Below are positions 53,983 through 63,960 of a stretch of 64,000 bases of DNA, piece by piece; within the stretch, counting starts at the first letter, position 1; the number at the start of each line of letters is the position of its first letter. The notes below the pieces were generated by a model. That model worked only from the letters and a program-made list of their open reading frames with translations. It was not told the DNA's origin and ran no database searches. The DNA comes from an uncultured Paracoccaceae bacterium (GTDB lineage Bacteria; Pseudomonadota; Alphaproteobacteria; Rhodobacterales; Rhodobacteraceae). The translations under genes and the position numbers were made by a program. The stretch spans positions 930,001 to 994,000 of the forward strand of contig CANMDF010000001.1 of the NCBI GenBank assembly GCA_947496605.1, in the 5' to 3' direction.

Positions 53983-54680
53983 TTCCCCTCACTCTCGGTC
54001 TGGCCAATAGCGTGAATGGCAAGGTTCACTGCGACAGCCAAACCGATCAGAACGAAGCCAAGTCCAAGGGCCAGTGCAAAATCTCCTTTACCCGTTTCCA
54101 GCGCAATTGCAGTTGTTAGTACGCGGGTCGCATTGTCGATATTGCCGCCCACGATCATGATCGCACCCACCTCACCAATGGCACGGCCAAACCCCGCCAG
54201 CGAGGCTGTGATCAAGGCGCGCCGCCCATCCCAAAGTAGTGTCTTTATCCTTTGGATCTTGGACGTCGAAAGCGAAATGAGCAGATCGTGGTAATCGGCC
54301 CAGATATCGCGGATCGCCTGATGTGCGATTGAGGCAATCAACGGGGTGATAATGATGACCTGAGCGATGATCATCGCAGTCGGTGTGAACAGCAGATTGA
54401 ACACTCCAAACGGGCCAGAACGGGATAGCAAGAGATAAACGATCAACCCGACCACCACGGGTGGCAGTCCCATCAGCGCATTTAGCAACGCAATCGTCGC
54501 CCGTCTGTGGCGGAACCTGCGGATCGCTAACCATGCGCCAAAAGGCAGTCCAATGGCAGAGGCAATGACAACCGCGGTCAGCGTCACCTGAAGCGAGCGC
54601 AGCGTGACTTCAACAAGGTCAGCATCAAGCGACACGACCAGCCAAAATCCGGCGATCAGACCTTCCCAGATTTCACCCAT
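53976..54680 (-). CDS. tupB: Tungstate ABC transporter permease
   Basis: A 234-residue inner-membrane permease with five to six helices and TupB-like segments LMGLPPVVVGLIVYLLLSRS and GRAIGEVGAIMIVGGNI (the EAA-type loop). First gene of the tup operon. Only a weak ribosome binding site is seen before the ATG. It is 47 bases from sitD's end in the same direction. Confidence 0.9.
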   Translation of the reverse strand: MGEIWEGLIAGFWLVVSLDADLVEVTLRSLQVTLTAVVIASAIGLPFGAWLAIRRFRHRRATIALLNALMGLPPVVVGLIVYLLLSRSGPFGVFNLLFTPTAMIIAQVIIITPLIASIAHQAIRDIWADYHDLLISLSTSKIQRIKTLLWDGRRALITASLAGFGRAIGEVGAIMIVGGNIDNATRVLTTAIALETGKGDFALALGLGFVLIGLAVAVNLAIHAIGQTESEGKW

Positions 54681-54727
54681 AAGTGTTGCCTTGTGTCACG
54701 TACCCACTGCATCGTTTCATGCAGGCC

Positions 54728-55579
54728 TCAACCGTTCAATGCGGAATCCGACACTTTGCCTGTGGTTTGCCGCATCTTACGGTTTGCACGGATGAATGCA
54801 GCGATGAAAATGGCCGTGAGCACCAGAATGACGGTTGGTGCAGGTGCGCTGTCGATGAAGAAGCTGAAATAGACGCCTGCAAAACCGGACACCATCGTGA
54901 CGCCCACCGCGATTGGCAACATCAACGCAAAGCGCTTGGTCAGCAGGAAGGCAATTGCGCCCGGCGCGATTAAAAGGCCAATCGCAAGGATGATCCCAAC
55001 AGCCGATAGCGTCGCGACAATGGTCAGTGAAATCAGCGACAGCAGCCCGTAATGCAGCCAACCGACCCGCAATCCAACCGCTTGCGCTTGGATCGGATCA
55101 AACGCATGCAGCATAAATTCACGCCGCTTGGTGATGATGACAACAGCGACCAAAGTGGCGATGATCCCTGCGGTCCAAAGGTCCTGTAGATCCACGCCCA
55201 GCATGTTGCCAAACAAGATGTGATCAAGATGCATGTCAGTGCTGATCTTGGTGTAGAGCACCAGTCCAAACCCAAACATGCCCGAGAACACGATCCCCAT
55301 GATTGTATCTTGTTTCACACGGCTGTTTGCAGCCAGAAACCCAGTGCTGAGAGCGCAGAACATGCCCGCGACGAAAGCCCCGATGATCAGAGGAATACCC
55401 AGTAGATACGCCAGCACGATCCCTGGCAGAACCGCATGGCTGATCGCGTCGCCCATCAACGACCAGCCTTTGAGCACCAGATAGCAAGACAACAAACTTG
55501 TCGGCACCGCGATGATCGCCATCATCAAGAACGCATTGTTCATAAAGGCGAACTGGAAGGGGAACACCAGGGTTTCCAT
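54728..55579 (-). CDS. sitD: Manganese/iron ABC transporter permease (SitD type)
   Basis: A 283-residue permease of the ZnuB/SitCD family with about eight helices. Seen are LVLKGWSLMGDAISHAVLPG and VGVTMVSGFAGVYFSFF. Last gene of sitABCD; its ATG overlaps the sitC stop by one base (TGATG). Family-level homology with SitC means the two permeases form a heterodimer. Confidence 0.91.
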   Translation of the reverse strand: METLVFPFQFAFMNNAFLMMAIIAVPTSLLSCYLVLKGWSLMGDAISHAVLPGIVLAYLLGIPLIIGAFVAGMFCALSTGFLAANSRVKQDTIMGIVFSGMFGFGLVLYTKISTDMHLDHILFGNMLGVDLQDLWTAGIIATLVAVVIITKRREFMLHAFDPIQAQAVGLRVGWLHYGLLSLISLTIVATLSAVGIILAIGLLIAPGAIAFLLTKRFALMLPIAVGVTMVSGFAGVYFSFFIDSAPAPTVILVLTAIFIAAFIRANRKMRQTTGKVSDSALNG

Positions 55580-56433
55580 CAGCTCGCCTCTAAAACAGCC
55601 GCGGCCCGGCGGCGGGCAGCCAAATAGCCATGTTTGGGTGCGAAGAAGAATGCAGCAAGGAAGATCAGCGTTTGCAGTGATACGATAATGCCACCCGTCG
55701 CCCCGTCTGCGAAATAGCTTAGGTATGCGCCAACAAAACTGGTCCCTGCCCCGATTGTAACGCTCAACACCAACAGCTTGGGAAAGCGATCTGTTAGCAG
55801 ATACGCCGTCGCCCCCGGTGTCACAACCATCGCGATCACAAGGAAGGCGCCCACTGTTTGCAAGGCGGCGACGCAGGACGCGGACAAAAGCGTAAAGAAC
55901 ACAATGCGCAAGACATCAGGCCGTAGACCGATGGACCGCGCATGGTTTTCGTCAAAAAAGGTGACCATCAGGTCTTTCCACTTTGCGAGCAACACAGCCA
56001 AAGTCACAAAACCGATAATCGCCAATTGCAGCGTGTCGGACGGCGTGATGGCAAGGATGTTGCCCATCGTGATCGTCTGCACGCTGACGGAGGTGGGCGA
56101 GAGCGACACCATAAAAAGACCGAGCCCAAAGAAGGACGTGAAAATCAGGCCGATGATCGTATCTTCTTTCAGCCCTGACCGCTGGTTAAGAAACAGCATC
56201 GCACCTGCCGCCAATCCGCCGGCAGCAAAGGCCCCTAACGCGAAAGGCAATCCCAGCATATAGGCCCCTGCCACGCCCGGCACGATCGAATGGCTCAGCG
56301 CGTCACCGATCAGCGACCATCCTTTCAGCATCAGATAGGCCGACAGAAAGGCGCAGATGCCCCCCACCAAGGCGCTGACCCACATGGCGTTGAACATGTA
56401 GTTGTAGCTGAAGGGTTCCAGCAGCCAGCCCAT
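55579..56433 (-). CDS. sitC: Manganese/iron ABC transporter permease (SitC type)
   Basis: A 284-residue permease paralogous to SitD, with the same LMLKGWSLIGDALSHSIVPG helix and about eight membrane segments. Its ATG overlaps the sitB stop (TAATG). Confidence 0.91.
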   Translation of the reverse strand: MGWLLEPFSYNYMFNAMWVSALVGGICAFLSAYLMLKGWSLIGDALSHSIVPGVAGAYMLGLPFALGAFAAGGLAAGAMLFLNQRSGLKEDTIIGLIFTSFFGLGLFMVSLSPTSVSVQTITMGNILAITPSDTLQLAIIGFVTLAVLLAKWKDLMVTFFDENHARSIGLRPDVLRIVFFTLLSASCVAALQTVGAFLVIAMVVTPGATAYLLTDRFPKLLVLSVTIGAGTSFVGAYLSYFADGATGGIIVSLQTLIFLAAFFFAPKHGYLAARRRAAAVLEAS

Positions 56434-57302
56434 TAGGTCGTTTCTTTCGTGTCGTCTTTGGTGGTTTGGTGATCGTCGCCATAGACGATGAAAGGGCGTT
56501 CGTCGTCGGTGATAACCTGAATTTGGCGGCTGTCATCATCATCATGCAGATCGGCACCGCCCAAAACGAAGTGGCGCAACACGCCGCCAAAGGCCAGTTC
56601 AAGGTTTTCGCGCGTGAAGACCTCGGGCGTCAGCCCGAAAGCCAGCACGGTTTCTTTGACCAAAATGGTGCGGTCGCAAAATTCGGGAACAGAGCCAAGG
56701 TTGTGGGTTGAAACAAGGATCACCCGTCCTTCATCGCGCAAATCGCGCAGCAAGGCGACGATGGCGTCCTCGGTCTGGACATCTACGCCTGTGAAAGGTT
56801 CATCCAGTAAGATCACCCGACCTTCCTGTGCCAAGGCGCGCCCAAGGAAAACACGTTTGCGTTGACCGCCCGAAAGCTCACCAATTTGACGGTGACGAAA
56901 CTCTGCCATGTTGACGCGGTCCAAGGCAACGCTGACCGCATCATGGTCAGCCTGCTTGGGGCGGCGGAAGAACCCCATATGGCCATAGCGCCCCATCATC
57001 ACGACGTCTTCGACCAGAACTGGGAAGGTCCAGTCGACTTCCTCGGATTGGGGGACATAGGCCACGATATTCTGGCGCAAGGCGACACTGACCGGAATAC
57101 CTAGAACTGAAATGTCACCTTGGGCTGCAGGCACAAAACCCATGATCGCCTTGAACAGCGTGGATTTCCCGGCACCATTGACCCCCACAAGGGCCGTGAT
57201 GGTCCCTGTTGGTATCTCAAAGCTCGCATTGTGCAGTGCCGTGTGGCCATTGCGGTAGGTCACCGTCAGATTGCGCGAGATGATGCCGGGTGTTTCGCTC
57301 AT
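56433..57302 (-). CDS. sitB: Manganese/iron ABC transporter ATP-binding protein
   Basis: A 289-residue ATPase with Walker [10 protein letters not shown], signature [15 protein letters not shown] and Walker [13 protein letters not shown]. The C-terminus has a His/Asp-rich tail (residues about 254-288; [20 protein letters not shown]) beyond the usual end, which might sense or bind metal. Its ATG overlaps the sitA stop (ATGA). Confidence 0.92.
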   Translation of the reverse strand: MSETPGIISRNLTVTYRNGHTALHNASFEIPTGTITALVGVNGAGKSTLFKAIMGFVPAAQGDISVLGIPVSVALRQNIVAYVPQSEEVDWTFPVLVEDVVMMGRYGHMGFFRRPKQADHDAVSVALDRVNMAEFRHRQIGELSGGQRKRVFLGRALAQEGRVILLDEPFTGVDVQTEDAIVALLRDLRDEGRVILVSTHNLGSVPEFCDRTILVKETVLAFGLTPEVFTRENLELAFGGVLRHFVLGGADLHDDDDSRQIQVITDDERPFIVYGDDHQTTKDDTKETT

Positions 57303-58186
57303 TCAGTCAGACCTGCCGCGATTGTTTCCGTGGTGACACGCAACAGGTCAAGGTAGGTCGGCACGGGGCCATCCGCCTCAGTCAGGCTGTCGACGTAAAG
57401 AACGCCGGCATACTCTGCATCTGTTTCACGCGCGACTTGTTTGGCAGGGGCTTGGCTGACAGTGCTTTCGCAGAACACCGCCGGGATGTTGTTATCGCGC
57501 ACCGTATCAATCACGCGGCGGACCTGCTGTGGCGTGCCTTGCGCATCAGCATTGATCGGCCAGAGATACAGTTCCTGCATCTCGAAGTCGCGGGCAAGAT
57601 AGCTAAAGGCACCTTCACAGCTGACCAACCAACGCTGATCGCTGGGAACCGCAAGGATTTGTTCACGCAACGGGGCCAAAGCCGCTGTAATCTCAGCCTT
57701 ATAAGCCTCTGCATTGGCCTGATAGGTCGCGGCATTGCCTGGGTCGTTTGCAACAAACGCATCGCGGATATTGTCAACATAGATCAGCGCACTCTCTAGG
57801 CTCATCCATGCGTGTGGGTTCGGTTTACCGTCGTATTCACCTGATGAAATACTCATCGGGGCGATGCCGTCAGACAGGGTCGCACTGGGCACATCGGACA
57901 GGTTACTAAAGAACTGCTCAAACCAAAGTTCCAGGTTCAGCCCGTTCCACAAGATCAGGTCAGCATCTTGGGCGCGAATGATGTCACGTGGTGTCGGCTG
58001 ATATCCGTGGATTTCGGCCCCTGCCTTAGTGATGCTTTCAACAATAGCTGCGTCGCCAGCCACGTTCTGCGCCATATCAGCGATGACGGTAAAGGTGGTG
58101 ACCGCTTTAAACTTGTCCTCATCAGCCATCGCAGCGGTTGAAAACGCAGCGGCAAAAAGGGCGGTGGAGAGAATTTGTTTCATCAT
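57299..58186 (-). CDS. sitA: Manganese/iron ABC transporter periplasmic binding protein
   Basis: A 295-residue cluster A-I metal-binding protein with signal peptide (to about residue 21). Metal-site regions are [14 protein letters not shown] (His) and [14 protein letters not shown] (His), followed by acidic ligands in the C-lobe ([19 protein letters not shown]). No His-rich zinc loop is present, so Mn or Fe is preferred over Zn; roseobacters use SitABCD as the Mn importer under Mur control. AAGGA precedes the tandem ATGs at 58186 and 58183. Confidence 0.92.
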   Translation of the reverse strand: MMKQILSTALFAAAFSTAAMADEDKFKAVTTFTVIADMAQNVAGDAAIVESITKAGAEIHGYQPTPRDIIRAQDADLILWNGLNLELWFEQFFSNLSDVPSATLSDGIAPMSISSGEYDGKPNPHAWMSLESALIYVDNIRDAFVANDPGNAATYQANAEAYKAEITAALAPLREQILAVPSDQRWLVSCEGAFSYLARDFEMQELYLWPINADAQGTPQQVRRVIDTVRDNNIPAVFCESTVSQAPAKQVARETDAEYAGVLYVDSLTEADGPVPTYLDLLRVTTETIAAGLTE

Positions 58187-58234
58187 CTTTCAAGTGTCCT
58201 TTCGAAGAGAGCGTGTCAATCAAAAAGCTGCTTA

Positions 58235-58249
58235 TGCGACTTAGTCGCA
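58235..58249. promoter_or_regulatory. Second metalloregulator-like palindrome upstream of sitA
   Basis: TGCGACT-T-AGTCGCA is a perfect 7-1-7 inverted repeat 49-63 bases before the sitA start. It differs at two symmetric positions from the TGCGAAT-N-ATTCGCA pattern found in many proteobacterial Fur sites, so it is a plausible second Fur/Mur site or a site for another regulator. Confidence 0.5.
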
Positions 58250-58259
58250 ATTGTAAATC

Positions 58260-58282
58260 TAAATGAGAATAATTCTCATTTA
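58260..58282. promoter_or_regulatory. Fur/Mur-type operator upstream of sitA
   Basis: A perfect 11-1-11 inverted repeat of 23 bases whose core TGAGAATAATTCTCA matches the Fur-family 7-1-7 consensus TGATAATNATTATCA at all but one position per arm. It lies 74-96 bases before the sitA ATG. In Rhodobacteraceae the Fur homologue acts mainly as the manganese regulator Mur, so repression of sitABCD when Mn (or Fe) is sufficient is expected. Confidence 0.8.
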
Positions 58283-58347
58283 CAGTATGTACATTGATTC
58301 ACTTGAATTTTCTTGGCTCAGCCAACGCAGTGGCTGCGCCTATTGCC

Positions 58348-61300
58348 TTACTCAGCTGGTGCAACCGCACCCAAGGTCTCTGCTCGTGGCTCGGGCTTGC
58401 GCAAGACCAAGCGCAGCAATGGCGGCACCGTCAACAACGTCAAGAAAGCGGACATTGAAAGGCCGCCCACGACAACGGCACCCAACCCCCGATAAAGCTC
58501 GGACCCTTCACCGGGGAAGATCACCAAGGGCAGCATGCCCATCACACTTGTGAGCGTCGACATAAAGATCGGGCGGATACGGTTAAACGTCGCCTCTTCT
58601 ATGGCAGCAACAGGGTCCATCCCCTCTTCGCGCAGGTGGAACAACGTCTGATGCACGATCAAGATGGCGTTGTTCACCACGATCCCCACCAAGATCACAA
58701 ACCCAAGCAGCGTCAGCATATCCATCGGTTGAGTCTGATACAGGTTCAGCACAGCTAACCCCCCGACCCCGCCTGCCGCTGCAATCGGCACGGCAATCAG
58801 GATGACAAGTGGCAACACAAAGCTTTCAAACAGGATCGCCATGACTAGGAACACGATGATCAATGCGACAATCAAATTGATCTGAATGGCAGACCACGTT
58901 TGGCTCAGCTGGTCCGCTGTCCCCGAAACACTCAGGCGAATATCGTCGGGGATACCTTGTTGTTGCAACGCGGCGACGACCTCTTGTTCAAGCAGTTCGA
59001 CGGCCTGTTCCAAGGGTAGATTGTCGGCAGGGCGGACCTCCAACGTGACGGTACGCAGACGCTCGCGATGGCGGATTTCGGTCGGCCCCGCGGTCAATAT
59101 CACGTCAGCTAAAGCCGACACAGGCACAATCTGCCCGTTCGGCGTGACGACAGGATAGTTGCCAACGTCCTGTGTGCGTGCTGCCTCATTGATGGACGGA
59201 TCGCCTTTTAGCACAAGATCGACACGTTCGGCACCCACGGTAACTTGGGCCACGCGCAATCCGTCGTTGAACGCATCAACGGTCGCAGCAAGGGCGGAAC
59301 TGTCCAATCCTGCATCGGCAAGGCGCAATCGGTCTGGGATCAAACGCACTTCGGGCGCGCCAAGCTCAAGACCCGGGATAGGGCGGAACTGGTGCCCTTC
59401 GGATCGTGGCAGCAGGCCGGAAACGATCCCTGCAGCACGCCCGGCAACACCCAAGATATCTTCTAGGTCTTGGCCAGAGACGTTCAACTCAATCGTGCGT
59501 CCACCACCAACACCGCGTCCAAACAATGACGGCTGGGTCATAAAACCAAAAGTGCCGGGCTCGGAAAAGATCGGACGGCTGAGCACCGGGATCAGTTCAC
59601 CCGCACGTTGGCTGTCGACCGCCCCTGCCCCCACGAATGAATTGCCGGGTGTGGCCACAAAAAAGAAGCTATCGATAGCGGGCGTGCCATCTTCGGTTTG
59701 TGTTTCAGGTGCCGCTTCCCACAAAGGGGCCGCGACATTTTCAATCCGCTGCGCGATGGTTTCGGTCGTCTCTAAGTTATAGCCGGGTGGCGGAATGATA
59801 AGGCCAAAGACAAGGTTCCGGTTCCCCTCTGGCAGATACTCAAGCTTTGGCAGGAACGTCCAACTGGCGACAGCTGCGCCACCAGCGATCACGGCCACCA
59901 TCAACAAGCCAATGACGCGAAAGCGCACTGTCATGCGGACATAGGCCATGACAAGAGCACGGAATCCACGGGCCAAATGATCCAAGCCCCAAATGCCAAC
60001 GGCCTTTTGGTCATCACGCCGCAGCAAGCGGCTGGACAATGCCGGGATGACGGTAACGGCGACAACCAGCGACAATAAAACAGAGACCGAAATCGCAACG
60101 GCAATGTCGCGGAACAATTGCCCTGCTTCCAATTGCATGATCAGGATTGGCACAAAGACCAGAACGGTCGTCAAGGCCGACACAAGGATCGCGCCCCAAA
60201 CCTGTTTCGCACCCAGATAGGCTGCCTCTCGCCGCGAATATCCTTTTTCTCGCAGTCGGTAGATATTCTCGAGCACAACAATTGCGGCATCCACAATCAT
60301 TCCAACTGCAAAAGCAATCCCGGCAAGCGAGATGACGTTGAGCGTGCGACCAGTGGCCGCCATCACCACGAATGTGGCCACAATGGATACAGGGATCGAC
60401 AGCGAAATGATGACAACGGCACGCGGGGACCGCAAAAACAGCATCAGGATCAGCGCCGCCAACGCACCACCGATGTAGATGTTCTGGGTCACAAGATCGA
60501 TGGCACCCTCAATGTAGATCGTCTCATCATAGATTTGCTCCATGATCAAACCTTGGGCTGCGACCGGTCCCGCTTGTAGTTCTGCCAGAACCAAACGGAG
60601 CTCTTCCATCACGGTAATGACATTCGCCCCTGCTTCGCGCACGACGTTGAATGCCAAACCCGGCTCGCCTTTGAACCGTAGTCTTGCAGTCGCTTCTTTG
60701 TAGGCGAAGGCTACGTCAGCCACATCGCTAACCCGAACACGCCCCGTCCCGCCGCTTGCAGCATCGGACCGCAGTACAACATTGCGGATCGCGTCTTCGG
60801 TGTTCAGGTTGCTTTCAGTGCGTACGACATAGCGCCGCTTTCCTTCGTCCACATCGCCAGCAGAGATTGATATGTTCTCAGCCCGTAGCCGCTGGACCAC
60901 CTCTGGCACAGTCAGCCCAAAGCGCGACAAACGCTGTGGATCAACAACAACCTGCAATTCGCGGGTCACGCCGCCAAAGACATTTACGGCCGCAACGCCA
61001 GGAATACGCTCAACCCGGTCTTTCACGATATCCTCAAGGAAATCACCGTAAGATGAAATTGACCGGGTATTGCCATCCTCTGCCGTGATCAGCACCCATG
61101 CGATCGGGCTGTCATCCGCGCCGGACGTGTTCAGCGTCGGCTCGTTCGCTTCGGCAGGATAGCTGCCGACACGGTCCAAACGGTTCGACACCAGCAACAG
61201 CGATTGGCTCATATCTGTGCCAATCGCGAATTCCAACGTAACCTCTGCCTGCCCAGTGCGGGACCGCGATGTCATAATTTCCAAACCGTCAAGACCGCGC

Positions 61301-61512
61301 AGAGTTTCTTCTTGCGGGTTCACAATCTCGCGCTCAATCTCGGACGGGGCGGCGCCGGGCCACTGCGTCTGGATCACTACAATCGGCTTACGGACATCGG
61401 GGGCCAGTTGGATTGGAATCTGGGTCAGCGCCAGAATACCAAACAGAACCGCCATCAAAACGGCGGCGATGACAGCAACAGGCCTCTCGATCGCATACCG
61501 GATGAAATCCAT
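58348..61512 (-). CDS. RND-family efflux transporter inner-membrane pump
   Basis: A 1054-residue proton-driven pump of the HAE1/AcrB group. Twelve membrane helices; proton-relay aspartates lie in GIAFAVGMIVDAAIVVLENI (helix 4), and the family start DFIRYAIERPVAVIAAVLMA is seen. It exports hydrophobic compounds with the adaptor encoded upstream; an outer-membrane TolC-type channel is not in the window. Its ATG overlaps the adaptor stop (61512-61514). Its 3' end is 161 bases from sitA on the same strand. Confidence 0.95.
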   Translation of the reverse strand: MDFIRYAIERPVAVIAAVLMAVLFGILALTQIPIQLAPDVRKPIVVIQTQWPGAAPSEIEREIVNPQEETLRGLDGLEIMTSRSRTGQAEVTLEFAIGTDMSQSLLLVSNRLDRVGSYPAEANEPTLNTSGADDSPIAWVLITAEDGNTRSISSYGDFLEDIVKDRVERIPGVAAVNVFGGVTRELQVVVDPQRLSRFGLTVPEVVQRLRAENISISAGDVDEGKRRYVVRTESNLNTEDAIRNVVLRSDAASGGTGRVRVSDVADVAFAYKEATARLRFKGEPGLAFNVVREAGANVITVMEELRLVLAELQAGPVAAQGLIMEQIYDETIYIEGAIDLVTQNIYIGGALAALILMLFLRSPRAVVIISLSIPVSIVATFVVMAATGRTLNVISLAGIAFAVGMIVDAAIVVLENIYRLREKGYSRREAAYLGAKQVWGAILVSALTTVLVFVPILIMQLEAGQLFRDIAVAISVSVLLSLVVAVTVIPALSSRLLRRDDQKAVGIWGLDHLARGFRALVMAYVRMTVRFRVIGLLMVAVIAGGAAVASWTFLPKLEYLPEGNRNLVFGLIIPPPGYNLETTETIAQRIENVAAPLWEAAPETQTEDGTPAIDSFFFVATPGNSFVGAGAVDSQRAGELIPVLSRPIFSEPGTFGFMTQPSLFGRGVGGGRTIELNVSGQDLEDILGVAGRAAGIVSGLLPRSEGHQFRPIPGLELGAPEVRLIPDRLRLADAGLDSSALAATVDAFNDGLRVAQVTVGAERVDLVLKGDPSINEAARTQDVGNYPVVTPNGQIVPVSALADVILTAGPTEIRHRERLRTVTLEVRPADNLPLEQAVELLEQEVVAALQQQGIPDDIRLSVSGTADQLSQTWSAIQINLIVALIIVFLVMAILFESFVLPLVILIAVPIAAAGGVGGLAVLNLYQTQPMDMLTLLGFVILVGIVVNNAILIVHQTLFHLREEGMDPVAAIEEATFNRIRPIFMSTLTSVMGMLPLVIFPGEGSELYRGLGAVVVGGLSMSAFLTLLTVPPLLRLVLRKPEPRAETLGAVAPAE

Positions 61513-62612
61513 CAGTTCGTCTCCAACAGGTTGGCCGAGATCGCTTGACCGGGGCGCAAACGCTCATTCCCGCGCACAACCACCAAATCTCCGGGGGCCA
61601 GTCCGCTGAGCACTTCGTAGCGGTCCCCCAATGGCACACCAAGTGTCACCGGGCGTGGCTGCGCCTGATCATCTGCCGCGACAAACACGGTCCAGCCGCC
61701 ACGGCCCTGCACCAAAGCGTCTTTGGGTACGGACAGTAATTCGCGTGCTTCACCAATGGGGATTTCAACGGTCAAGGATTGCCCCACCGCAGCGCTGGCT
61801 AAGTCTGACAATTCAGGGGCTGCGAATAGGACTGCACGGGTGCGCGTCGATGGATTTTCAATGGGTAGGACGGCCCGCAATTGTAAAGAAATTTCAGTTC
61901 CGGTTTCCGTGCTGGCGGTCACCATCTGGCCGGGTTCGAGAAACGCGGTATAGCGCGACGGCACGTTAGCCTGCACCTCAAACGCATCGGTATCTAGCAA
62001 GCGTACGACGGGTGTGCCTGCTTGAATAAACGCACCGGGGATCGTGTTGACCTCAAGGACCACACCGGAAAAAGGAGCCAGGATTTGGCTGCGGTCCAAT
62101 TGATATTGTGCTTCGGCGATCCGCGACTGTGCGCTTTTCTCGCGTGCTTGTGCTTCAACAAACTGTGCCTCAGCCTCAAGAAAATCGGCCTGTGCGTCAT
62201 CAAAGCGACCTTGGCTAAAGGATGTACCCCCGCGCAACGCTTCGATCCGATCAAGTGCGATGCGCGCCCGGTCGACACGGGCCCGTGCGGTTTCAATGCC
62301 TGCTGCGGCTTCAGCCAGTTGAGCCTGTGATTGGGCGACTTGGATGGTCAGCAATTCGCTGTTCAGCTCAACCAACAGATCGCCTTCTGAAACGCGCGAA
62401 CCTGCAAGCACAGCAACTTTTTCGACGTTGCCAGCAACGCGCCCCGCGACATTGCCATCACGTGCCGTCGTCACATCAGCAAAAACCGGAACCGTTTCTG
62501 CCAAAGCACGCATTTCTACCGCTTGCACGCCAACACCTGCAGCCCGCCCTTGTGCCAGCGACATCTGCGCCATCAACGTAAAGATTATCGCAAAAATACT
62601 CAGAAAGCGCAT
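61512..62612 (-). CDS. RND efflux periplasmic adaptor (membrane fusion protein)
   Basis: A 366-residue adaptor: signal peptide (to about residue 21), split lipoyl domain (AGNVEKVAVLAGSRVSEGDL and SQILAPFSGVVLEVNT), alpha-helical hairpin (about 80-150, coiled-coil, Ala/Glu/Gln-rich) and beta-barrel. No lipobox is seen. Start ATG 62612 is supported by GGAG 8 bases upstream and by the signal peptide; upstream open frame is non-coding. Confidence 0.92.
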   Translation of the reverse strand: MRFLSIFAIIFTLMAQMSLAQGRAAGVGVQAVEMRALAETVPVFADVTTARDGNVAGRVAGNVEKVAVLAGSRVSEGDLLVELNSELLTIQVAQSQAQLAEAAAGIETARARVDRARIALDRIEALRGGTSFSQGRFDDAQADFLEAEAQFVEAQAREKSAQSRIAEAQYQLDRSQILAPFSGVVLEVNTIPGAFIQAGTPVVRLLDTDAFEVQANVPSRYTAFLEPGQMVTASTETGTEISLQLRAVLPIENPSTRTRAVLFAAPELSDLASAAVGQSLTVEIPIGEARELLSVPKDALVQGRGGWTVFVAADDQAQPRPVTLGVPLGDRYEVLSGLAPGDLVVVRGNERLRPGQAISANLLETN

Positions 62613-62737
62613 GTGATTACTCCGGTAGGCCCTGTCGCTAAGGTAGTGTGCCCTTGATGAAGTCAACCGTCCATGCGCTGACATCGCTTGCCATTCTGAA
62701 CGGCGCATGAGGTACTGAGGGCAAAGAGGAGGCCCAT

Positions 62738-63025
62738 ATGCCAAAAGGATATATTATCGGTCATGTAACCTTGCATGATGCCGAAGCTTACAAAGAGTAT
62801 GTCACGCGGAACTCGCCGATCATCGCAAGTTACGGAGGACGCGCGTTGGTGCGCGGTGGACAATCTGAAGGCCCGGAAGGCCCGCAGTTCGACCGCCATG
62901 TCGTGTTTGAGTTTGATGATTTTGAAAACGCCAAGGCGCTTTATAACGACCCGGCTTATCAGGAGGCGGCACAAATCAGACGTGATAACGCCACCAGTAT
63001 GATCGTGCTGGTCGAGGGTGTCTAA
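62738..63025 (+). CDS. DUF1330 domain-containing protein
   Basis: A 95-residue ferredoxin-like alpha-beta protein with MPKGYIIGHVTLHDAEAYKE, GGRALVRGG and YQEAAQIRRDNATSMIVLVE, typical of DUF1330 (dimeric alpha-beta barrel superfamily, function unknown). GAGGAGG precedes the ATG. It is divergent from the adaptor gene, and its last four bases overlap the convergent AEC gene. Confidence 0.9.
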   Translation: MPKGYIIGHVTLHDAEAYKEYVTRNSPIIASYGGRALVRGGQSEGPEGPQFDRHVVFEFDDFENAKALYNDPAYQEAAQIRRDNATSMIVLVEGV

Positions 63026-63951
63026 GGCAAAGCCGCCAGCCACACCCAGACCGTCACGATAGACAATCCGGTTGCCATCAAAACCGAAGACGCCGCCACC
63101 CTGCGGGCTTTGCCGTACATATTCGCAAAGACATAGGCGTTGATGCCGGGCGCCATGGCAGCTGTCAGGATGGCGGACCGTAAGGTCGCATCCGACAAAT
63201 CGTTGGCCTTTGCCAGCCACCAGACCAATGCAGGCTGCAAAATAAGCGATACGGCCACGACAAACATGATCGTGCGCATGTCGCCTTCGGGTCGGTACCG
63301 GTACAACACGCCGCCAAGACCAAACAACGCCGCTGGCAGCGCGGCACGCACCATCAGATCAACCGCATCTGTAAAGACCGCGGGCAATGGGATGCCACCC
63401 AGATTGACAACAAATCCCAGACTGATCCCGACGATTAAAGCATTATGAAACATCGCATTGAGAACTTTGCCCGGCAACGTCGCGATGCTGCCGCCACGAT
63501 TACGCACGATCTCCATCGCGGTGATACCAACGGCGTAGCAAAACGGCGAATGGATTGCGATGATAGCATAGTTTGCCTCAAGGGCGCTGACGCCGTAAGC
63601 GCGTTCGGTGATCGGCAGACCAAGCAACAAAGAGTTGGCAAACAGACAGCAAAACCCGATGGCGACGCTGTCCTCCCAATCACGCCCAAAGATATAGCGT
63701 GCCCCCAACAGTCCCACGACAAAACATGCAAAGGACGCGGAGTAGTAGCTGCCCATTAGCGCCAGATCGAAGTTCTGTTCCAAATCAAGGGTCGAAATTG
63801 CCCTAAAAAGAAGGCACGGAATGGCAAACCCTTGGGTGAACTTCATCAACCCATCGACGCCAGCGTCACTAAAATAGCCTTTCCATACAGCGACATAGCC
63901 AAAACCAATGACCAGAAAGACAGGCAGGATGACGTCAATCAGAGCTGCCAT
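63022..63951 (-). CDS. AEC family transporter
   Basis: A 309-residue membrane protein with ten predicted helices in two five-helix halves, matching the auxin-efflux-carrier (AEC) family. Seen are LPVFLVIGFGYVAVWKGYF and PGINAYVFANMYGKARRVAA (the conserved NAYxxA-type motif near helix 9). Bacterial relatives move malate, malonate or similar acids. AAGGA precedes ATG 63951, which lies 9 bases after the stop of the gene at the right edge, so the two are probably co-transcribed. Confidence 0.88.
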   Translation of the reverse strand: MAALIDVILPVFLVIGFGYVAVWKGYFSDAGVDGLMKFTQGFAIPCLLFRAISTLDLEQNFDLALMGSYYSASFACFVVGLLGARYIFGRDWEDSVAIGFCCLFANSLLLGLPITERAYGVSALEANYAIIAIHSPFCYAVGITAMEIVRNRGGSIATLPGKVLNAMFHNALIVGISLGFVVNLGGIPLPAVFTDAVDLMVRAALPAALFGLGGVLYRYRPEGDMRTIMFVVAVSLILQPALVWWLAKANDLSDATLRSAILTAAMAPGINAYVFANMYGKARRVAASSVLMATGLSIVTVWVWLAALP

Positions 63952-63960
63952 AACGGATCC

